From contig CAVZRO010000018.1 of assembly GCA_963777625.1 (NCBI GenBank), positions 124,001 through 188,000 of the forward strand: a stretch of 64,000 nucleotides of DNA, given 5' to 3'. The notes beneath the pieces were generated by a model that was given only the letters and a program-made list of their open reading frames with translations, had not been told where the DNA came from and ran no database searches. The DNA is from DATDIC01 sp963777625 (GTDB lineage Bacteria > Pseudomonadota > Alphaproteobacteria > Acetobacterales > Acetobacteraceae). Below are positions 54,757 to 61,350 of this stretch, one piece after another. The stretch's first letter is position 1. Each line of letters begins with the position of its first letter. The translations under genes and the position numbers were made by a program.

Positions 54757-56280
54757 TCAGGCAACTCGCGAGTTTTTCTTTTGACGATTCGGCACCACGC
54801 CCGGTTCGACTCTTGCGCTTGATATCGATGCGGATCCGTCCGCCCACGGTAGCCGTCCGAAGCTGACCTGACGGAGCTCCTGAGCGAGAGGGTGGCGGGT
54901 CAGTAACAAGCCGGCCACCCATCCGGCGCCGCCCAAACCGGCTGCCAGAATGGTCGCCCCATCCGAGAGATCGCTGTGCCAACCGTTCGCGGACAGGACC
55001 GAAAGCAACCCGACAGCGCACAGACCCGCGGCGACAGCGCTTTTTCGCAACGCAAGAACGAAGTCGCGCCAGCGGAATTGGACGTGGATCCGCAAGACCA
55101 TGAGGGCGAGCGCCACGTTGATCGGGGCAACGAAGACGATCGACAGGGCAACCGCGTACAGCCCATAGCCGGCGGCAAACGTGAGCGCGCCTAGTGCCAG
55201 GGCGACCTGCGCAAGCGCCAGCGGCGCGGTGTGACGGATACCGCCGGCCGCGACCTGCAGCGGGTAAGCCAGCGGCAAGGGGAATTTCACCAGCAAGGCG
55301 GCCCCGATAATGCGCACGAGCGGAACCACGTCATGCCATTGCGGGCCCAACACGATCCGAATGATCGGGTCGGCGAGAACGATCAGAAACAGCAAGGCTG
55401 CCCACTCGACGGCGGCAACGTATTCGATCGCGTTGAGATAGCTGGTCTTCAGATCCTTCCCTTGCCGGGAGTGATCCGAGAACGTGGGGAGCGCCACCGC
55501 CCCGACCCCGGCCAGAATGACCCGTTCCGGAAAGTACGCCAGAAGCAGGGCGCGCTGCAGCAGTCCGACGGCGCGTGAATCAAGCAGCTTGCCAATGATC
55601 AGATACAGCAGCGCCTCCAGGGTTCGGTACAGCACCGCCGTCATGCTGCCATAGATGCCGAATCCAAGGACGCCTCGCCATGCACTGAGCGACGGTCGGA
55701 AGATGTCGAAGTCCCGGCAGAACCAGCACGCCAGAAATACCGCCACCGCCGACGACGCCACGGCCGCCCACGCAAGGCTCAAGGAGCCGAATCCGGCGAC
55801 GGCCAGCAGGATGCTGACGCCGGCACCGACCACCGATGTCGTCGTGTCGATCAGAGCGATCCGATGGAACGCCATCTCGCGGCTCATCAGGGCAATGATC
55901 GGATAGACGACGGGCCCGGTTACATAACCGAGGACCATCACCTGAATGTATCGCGACAGGCCCGGCACGCCGTAGAAACCCGCCAACGGCGCCGCTGCCA
56001 GCAACGCAAGTGCCGCCACCACCGCGGTCGTCAGCAGATGGACGGTGAAAATGGTGCGGATCTTTGCCGACGTGAGTTGGTCTTGTTGCACGATATAAGC
56101 CGGGGAGCCGAGCTCACGCACCGCCTCGGCGATCGCGAAGACGGAGCTTCCCAGGACGGATATGCCAACCTCACCTGGCGACAGGAAGCGCGCGATCACC
56201 GAGGTCGTCACCAGGCTGGTGACCATCACCATATATCGTCCTGTGGACGCGAACAGGAATGCGCGCCTGGTCCCGGTCAT
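54757..56280 (-). CDS. Wzx-like polysaccharide/lipid flippase (MATE-MOP superfamily)
   Basis: A 507-residue integral membrane protein with about twelve to fourteen hydrophobic segments. Its start, FLFASTGRYMVMVTSLVTTS, and ARFLSPGEVGISVLGSSVFA resemble the LPS/exopolysaccharide export flippases of the WzxC type, which turn over lipid-linked repeat units across the inner membrane. No NRPS/PKS-type drug exporter motif is present. It is in the same direction as the flanking synthase and hydrolase genes, 37 bases from the latter, so it is probably part of this operon and may export the product or a conjugate of it. Confidence 0.85.
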   Translation of the reverse strand: MTGTRRAFLFASTGRYMVMVTSLVTTSVIARFLSPGEVGISVLGSSVFAIAEAVRELGSPAYIVQQDQLTSAKIRTIFTVHLLTTAVVAALALLAAAPLAGFYGVPGLSRYIQVMVLGYVTGPVVYPIIALMSREMAFHRIALIDTTTSVVGAGVSILLAVAGFGSLSLAWAAVASSAVAVFLACWFCRDFDIFRPSLSAWRGVLGFGIYGSMTAVLYRTLEALLYLIIGKLLDSRAVGLLQRALLLAYFPERVILAGVGAVALPTFSDHSRQGKDLKTSYLNAIEYVAAVEWAALLFLIVLADPIIRIVLGPQWHDVVPLVRIIGAALLVKFPLPLAYPLQVAAGGIRHTAPLALAQVALALGALTFAAGYGLYAVALSIVFVAPINVALALMVLRIHVQFRWRDFVLALRKSAVAAGLCAVGLLSVLSANGWHSDLSDGATILAAGLGGAGWVAGLLLTRHPLAQELRQVSFGRLPWADGSASISSARVEPGVVPNRQKKNSRVA

Positions 56281-56317
56281 CGGTGGGTCTCTGCGCAGCG
56301 CAAACGATGCATCCCGA

Positions 56318-57253
56318 TCAGGTCAGGCCCGCTGCGCAGACCGTTGCGAGATGGGCCATCGTCGCTCTGGCGCAGGTCCGGGCGTTCGAGGCTGCGGGCG
56401 CGAAGACCGTCTGTTGTGCCCACCCCAGCGTGACCTCGAACAGTTTCTTCCGATCACTTTCCGACCCGAACAGGTGATCGGCGGTGCGGAAATACTCGAG
56501 CCGCAGCTTGCTTCCGAACTCGACATTCGGGAGCGCTTCCAACAGTTGGTCGTGATAATTGTGCCCATAAGGACGAATGCCCTGGCCGACCCAGGCACTC
56601 GAGGTGAAGATCGCCAAAAACTGCACGCCGCGCTCGACCGAGGCTCGATAGGCAGCCTCCAGATAGGCGCGAACCTTCCGGTTGCTGATCTGCGGAGCTC
56701 TCAGCCGAGGCGCATCGGGGATACCGGCAAGCCGCCGCTTCAGCCGGCGCCACAGCGCCGGCGTCCGGATTGCGTGCAACAGGTTTCGCAGGACGAATAG
56801 GATATAGTAACGGACGGTCCGAGGTACCGATGGATCGATCAGCGCCAGTCCGACCACGCGGGGGTCGGACTGGCTGTAGATCATCGCGTGGTCCGCACCG
56901 GAACAAAGGCCCATGAGAATGACACGGTCATCGGCACGACCCTCCGTCAGCCAGTCGACCGCATCGCGGATATCGGCAAGCGCCGCATCCAGAGGCGATA
57001 AACCATCCGACCGTGAGTCGCTGTCGCCAAGCCCGGACAGATCGAAGCGCAGGACCGTATGTCCTGCTGCCGCCAGCATGCGCGACAGCGTGACATACAT
57101 CCGATGGTGGCCGACGCGATGGATAATCCCGGTATTCAGAATAACAAAAGCCGGGCGTTCGTTCCCATCAGTCGCGATGGGCCTGGTAACGACACCAACC
57201 AGTGAGGCGCGTGGACCAATGGCCACGGCTTGATCAATGAACTGATACTTCAT
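56318..57253 (-). CDS. Alpha/beta hydrolase with Cys at the nucleophile position
   Basis: A 311-residue alpha/beta hydrolase, translationally coupled to NRPS-A by an ATGA overlap at 57253-57250; this start is chosen over an upstream ATG at 57325 for that reason. The nucleophile elbow is GLCSG (residues 115-119), so Cys117 (codon 56905-56903) replaces the usual Ser; the oxyanion-side region is LRFDLSGLGDSD and the presumed catalytic His is in TADHLFGS. Some exosortase-system-associated hydrolases have a Cys in this place, but that relation is only an impression. Likely roles are release or editing of the thioester-bound product or modification of it. Confidence 0.8.
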   Translation of the reverse strand: MKYQFIDQAVAIGPRASLVGVVTRPIATDGNERPAFVILNTGIIHRVGHHRMYVTLSRMLAAAGHTVLRFDLSGLGDSDSRSDGLSPLDAALADIRDAVDWLTEGRADDRVILMGLCSGADHAMIYSQSDPRVVGLALIDPSVPRTVRYYILFVLRNLLHAIRTPALWRRLKRRLAGIPDAPRLRAPQISNRKVRAYLEAAYRASVERGVQFLAIFTSSAWVGQGIRPYGHNYHDQLLEALPNVEFGSKLRLEYFRTADHLFGSESDRKKLFEVTLGWAQQTVFAPAASNARTCARATMAHLATVCAAGLT

Positions 57254-60200
57254 GTCAGACACTCGACAATCCGCTGGAGCATCTTCACCGATATGGTACC
57301 GGCGTTGACATGCCCGATCGGCCACTCGATCCAGGCTGGGCTACTCGGCACATACTCCATGATGGGCATCACCGGGGCCTGTTGTCCCGAGGCTGACCGC
57401 CATGCGGCATGTGACGGATGATCGTCGCATGCCACCATGAATGTCCGCTTCGGTAGCGAGGGCGCGAGGGCGGCGAGATCCAAAGTCGCAATGTCACGTG
57501 ACATCGCAAACGTAAGCGGGAATCCGCCGACCTGATACCCGTGATCCATGACGGGCGACCGACCACCGCGGCGTCCGTGGGCTGGCTCGTAATCCACCCC
57601 AAGTTCGTCAAGATAATCGGGGCCGGACATCACCGGATCCCACAGCACGAGCGCGTCAATTTCGCGGAGCGCCGCTACCGCTACCGCCATCGCCGCGAGC
57701 GTGGCGCCTAGGCGCAGGCCGACCAAGGTAATCCGGCTGCTGTTCGTTATGCTCCGCACTTCGTCGGCAGCCATCCTGATGTCGCTGATCCAGTCGCACA
57801 AAGTGGCGTCGGTCATCTCGCCGGCCGAGTCGCCAGTGCCGTAATAATCGAAGCGCATAACGTGATAACCGGCGACGGTCAGCAGCGTTGCAAGCTGGCG
57901 CATGGACCGATGCGCGCTGAGGTATTCCGCGCCAAAGGGATAGCACAGCACGGCGGCGTGCGCACCCGATTGCGACGCCGCCTCGTAGATGCCGAACAAG
58001 CGGTGCTGGCGAGTGCCGAAGTAGAACGGGGTCATCAGGCGTCCGCCTGCTCGACGGACGCTGCGCTGCAGCCCTGTCGCAATGTCCCGCAGGGTCTGAA
58101 AAAACAGCGCGCGTGGCTCCAGACGGTGGCCGGTTCTTGCCTCGACAGTCGCGGTCACGCGCAATGCAAGCAGTGAGTTGCCGCCAAGCTCGAAAAAATT
58201 GTCCAGAGCCCCGACCCGGTCGATCTTGAGCAATTCCTGCCAGACCTGAGCAACCAGTTCCTCCATCCCCGGAGCTGGCCGCTCGCTGTTGCCGCTCGCG
58301 CGCAGGGCATGCTTGAACGGATCCGGCAACGCGGCCTGATCGACCTTGCCGTTCGGCGTCAGCGGAATCCGCTCAAGCGCCACGAAGATCGATGGAATCA
58401 TATACTCGGGAAGCACGCGCCGCAGTTTGCCGCGAACCTCGCCTGGGGTCAGGTCCTCGCCCAGCCGGTAGACCAGACAGCCGACGAGGCGGGCATCGTC
58501 TCCGCCGGCGTCGTGCACGGTTACAACCGCCTGACGGATGCCCTCCAGCCGGCTCAGTGCCGTTTCTATTTCTTCAGGTTCGATTCGATAGCCGTGCAGC
58601 TTCACTTGCCGATCGACCCGTCCCATATGCAGTAGCCGACCGTCCGCGGTCCATCGTCCGAGATCACCGGTGCGGTACATGCGAGCACCGGCCGCACGCG
58701 AAAACGGGTCAGCCACAAAGCGCGCCGCTGTCAGTTCAGGACGATCGTGGTAGCCGATCGCGACCCCGGCGCCGGCGATCCAGATTTCGCCGGGCACGCC
58801 GATCGGCGTCGGACATAGCGCGGCGTCGAGCACGTAAATCCGCGTATTCGCGATCGGTCGGCCGACGCTGACCACAGCAGCATTTTCGATCCGTCCCGCG
58901 GTGGACCAAATGGTGGTCTCGGTGGGGCCGTAGAGATTCCAAAGATCGCTGACCCGTTCCAACAGCGCTTCGGCCAACGCGCCAGGCAAGGATTCACCAC
59001 CGCACAAAGCGCGAAAACCAACAGGCCCGCGCCAACCGGCCTCCACCAGTAGTCGCCACGTCGCGGGTGTGGCTTGCAACATCGTCGCCTGGCTTGCGGA
59101 AAGCAGCGCCGTCAGCGCGCGCCCGTCCGCGGCGACGTCTGGTGGCACCAGTTCGATCCGCGCACCGACCATGAGAGGCAAGTAGAGTTCAAGTGTCGCG
59201 ATATCGAACGAAATTGTTGTCACGGCAGCGAGACGATCTGTCGCGGCCATGCCCGGCGCCCGTTGCATCGCGCAGAGGAAATTTGCCAGCGCCGCATGCG
59301 ACACCGCCACGCCATTGGGCGTTCCGGTGGAGCCCGACGTATAGATCACGTACGCAATATCGCGTGCGGATGCGGCGCCCTGTGGATCGGAGGTGTCCAT
59401 GTCGGCGATCGCGGTATCCTCGGCAGCGAGATCGATCGCCCGCACGTTCGGCCCGGGTTGCAGCCGGGCTGCCGCACCGCCCGCCGTGATGAGCGCCGCC
59501 ATGCCGCTATCGGCGACCATGAAATTCAGCCGCTCGGACGGAAACGCAGGATCGAGAGGCACATAGGCGGCGGCGGCCTTCTGTACTGCGATCAGCGCGA
59601 CGACCAGCTCGATCGATCGCGCCATGCAGACGCCCACACGGCTCCCCGGTGCCACGCCAATCGATCGCAGATACCATGCCAGACGGTTGATGCGGCGATT
59701 CAGCTCTGCGTACGAGATGCTAATTCCTTGGAATTCGATGGCTATATCCGCGCCGTTTGCACGGACCTGCCGCTCGAACCGCGCGACGAACGTGGCGGCA
59801 CCGAAATCGAAGGTCGTCGCGTTGAAGGTCTCGAGCACGCGATGCTGTTCTGCGGCGGACAGCAACGGAATTTCGCTCACGCGGACGTCGCGGTTGGCCA
59901 CCGCCGTCTGCACCGCCGTCTGCAGGACCGCCTCGAGTTGCGTGGCGATGCGGGCGATCGTGGCGGCATCATAAAGGTCCGAACGGTATTCAAACGAACC
60001 TTCGATCCGCCCGTCGACCTCGCGGGCGAACCACGTGAGATCATAGAGAGCACTGCCGCTATAGATCGGCGCCGCCGGGCGGTTGGACGTATTGTGCAGC
60101 ACAACCGCAACCTGGAACAGCGGTGAGTGGTCCCAGGACCGTGCCGGATTCAACCGCTCGACCAATGCCTCGAAGGAGACCTGGCGGTGATCGTGGCAGT

Positions 60201-61350
60201 CGAGCACCGCATCGCGCGCGCGCAGCAGCAATTCGGCAAATGTCGGATCGTCGGTCAGGTCGAGGCGCAGCACCACCAGATTGACGAATGGCCCCAGCAT
60301 CGTTTCGAACTCTGGCCGTTCCCGCGTTCCCATCGGACTGCCAAGAACGATATCGCCTTGGCCGGTATAGGCGCGCAGAACGACGGCGCACGCCGCAAGC
60401 AGTGCCATGTAGAGGGTCGCACCCGCCTCCCGCACCATCGCTCGGAGGCTGCTGGAGAGCTCGCTGCTCCAGCAGAACGGGTGCGCGGTACCCGACCGGT
60501 CCACTGTCGCCATGTGGTCGGCCGGGAAGGTGCAGACATCCGGAATGCCGCTGAGACGCCGTTGCCACCACTGCAGCTCGGTCGCGATCGCCCTGGGGTC
60601 CTGCCCGACGCGCTGCCACTGTGCAAAGTCGGCATATTGCAGCGCCGGCGGTTGGCCCGGGCCGCTGCGTTTGCAAGCTGCGAGCAGTTCCTCGTGCAGC
60701 AACGCCAGCGACCATTCGTCGAACGCAATATGGTGGACCGACGTCAGCACAGCGATCCGATCGCCGGACAGACGATATATGCAGAAGCGTAACGGTGCTT
60801 CGGCTTGCAGATCGAATGGCGTATGCACCGCTGTGTGCCGATCAGCCAAGATCGCTTGTTCCAGTTCCTGCTCGGACAAGGCGTGCGTCGTCAGATCGCG
60901 ATGTACGACCGGCACTGCGTCGGGCGGCAGCACATGCATGCGCGGACGACCCCGTTCATCGCGGAAACGGGCTCGCAGGATCTCGTGGCGGCTGACGACA
61001 TCGCGGATAGCGAGCTGGACGCGGCTGACATCCGTTACGCCATCGAGCTGCCAGGCAGTCGCCATGTTGTAGGCAACGCTGCCGGGATCAAGTCGATGAA
61101 TGACCCAGAGCCGCTCCTGGAATAGCGAAACGGGCAACGAGCCGTCGCGCGAAATCCTGACCGGCTGTGCGTCCTGCTCCGCCGGCGCCTGAGTGATCAG
61201 GTCCAGTAGCTCGTCCTTCTGTGCCGCGATCGCCAGCTTCACGTCCTCGGTCAGCTTGCCCCGAGCGGCGCTTACGCGCAGCCGGCCGCCTGCCGCGACG
61301 ATGTCGATGCCCAATGACCGTAACCGTGCGATAAGATGTCCGGCGTTCAA
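57250..61350 (-). CDS. NRPS-A: docking-C-A-PCP with C-terminal alpha/beta hydrolase domain
   Basis: A 1366-residue synthetase. TubC-type docking domain (about 1-55), condensation domain (70-490; HHIAFDEWS, so the usual DG reads DE), adenylation domain (515-1010; the A3 loop reads TGTPNGV with Asn in place of the usual Lys), PCP (Ser near 1060 in GGNSLL) and a hydrolase domain (1106-1366). The A-domain pocket reads D-I-L-Q-L-G-L-I-W-K, close to codes assigned to glycine. In the hydrolase the elbow is GLRLG with Arg1213 (codon 57714-57712) instead of Ser, while an Asp (VACDD) and His (PIGHVN) remain. It overlaps PKS1 by ATGA. An ordinary thioesterase would keep the Ser, so release here may be non-standard. 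Confidence 0.92.
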   Translation of the reverse strand: MNAGHLIARLRSLGIDIVAAGGRLRVSAARGKLTEDVKLAIAAQKDELLDLITQAPAEQDAQPVRISRDGSLPVSLFQERLWVIHRLDPGSVAYNMATAWQLDGVTDVSRVQLAIRDVVSRHEILRARFRDERGRPRMHVLPPDAVPVVHRDLTTHALSEQELEQAILADRHTAVHTPFDLQAEAPLRFCIYRLSGDRIAVLTSVHHIAFDEWSLALLHEELLAACKRSGPGQPPALQYADFAQWQRVGQDPRAIATELQWWQRRLSGIPDVCTFPADHMATVDRSGTAHPFCWSSELSSSLRAMVREAGATLYMALLAACAVVLRAYTGQGDIVLGSPMGTRERPEFETMLGPFVNLVVLRLDLTDDPTFAELLLRARDAVLDCHDHRQVSFEALVERLNPARSWDHSPLFQVAVVLHNTSNRPAAPIYSGSALYDLTWFAREVDGRIEGSFEYRSDLYDAATIARIATQLEAVLQTAVQTAVANRDVRVSEIPLLSAAEQHRVLETFNATTFDFGAATFVARFERQVRANGADIAIEFQGISISYAELNRRINRLAWYLRSIGVAPGSRVGVCMARSIELVVALIAVQKAAAAYVPLDPAFPSERLNFMVADSGMAALITAGGAAARLQPGPNVRAIDLAAEDTAIADMDTSDPQGAASARDIAYVIYTSGSTGTPNGVAVSHAALANFLCAMQRAPGMAATDRLAAVTTISFDIATLELYLPLMVGARIELVPPDVAADGRALTALLSASQATMLQATPATWRLLVEAGWRGPVGFRALCGGESLPGALAEALLERVSDLWNLYGPTETTIWSTAGRIENAAVVSVGRPIANTRIYVLDAALCPTPIGVPGEIWIAGAGVAIGYHDRPELTAARFVADPFSRAAGARMYRTGDLGRWTADGRLLHMGRVDRQVKLHGYRIEPEEIETALSRLEGIRQAVVTVHDAGGDDARLVGCLVYRLGEDLTPGEVRGKLRRVLPEYMIPSIFVALERIPLTPNGKVDQAALPDPFKHALRASGNSERPAPGMEELVAQVWQELLKIDRVGALDNFFELGGNSLLALRVTATVEARTGHRLEPRALFFQTLRDIATGLQRSVRRAGGRLMTPFYFGTRQHRLFGIYEAASQSGAHAAVLCYPFGAEYLSAHRSMRQLATLLTVAGYHVMRFDYYGTGDSAGEMTDATLCDWISDIRMAADEVRSITNSSRITLVGLRLGATLAAMAVAVAALREIDALVLWDPVMSGPDYLDELGVDYEPAHGRRGGRSPVMDHGYQVGGFPLTFAMSRDIATLDLAALAPSLPKRTFMVACDDHPSHAAWRSASGQQAPVMPIMEYVPSSPAWIEWPIGHVNAGTISVKMLQRIVECLT

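Noticed and set aside
57250..57325. Start of the Cys hydrolase at 57325
   Set aside because: It would overlap NRPS-A by 76 bases with non-conserved residues; the ATG at 57253 gives an ATGA coupling and the natural N-terminus.
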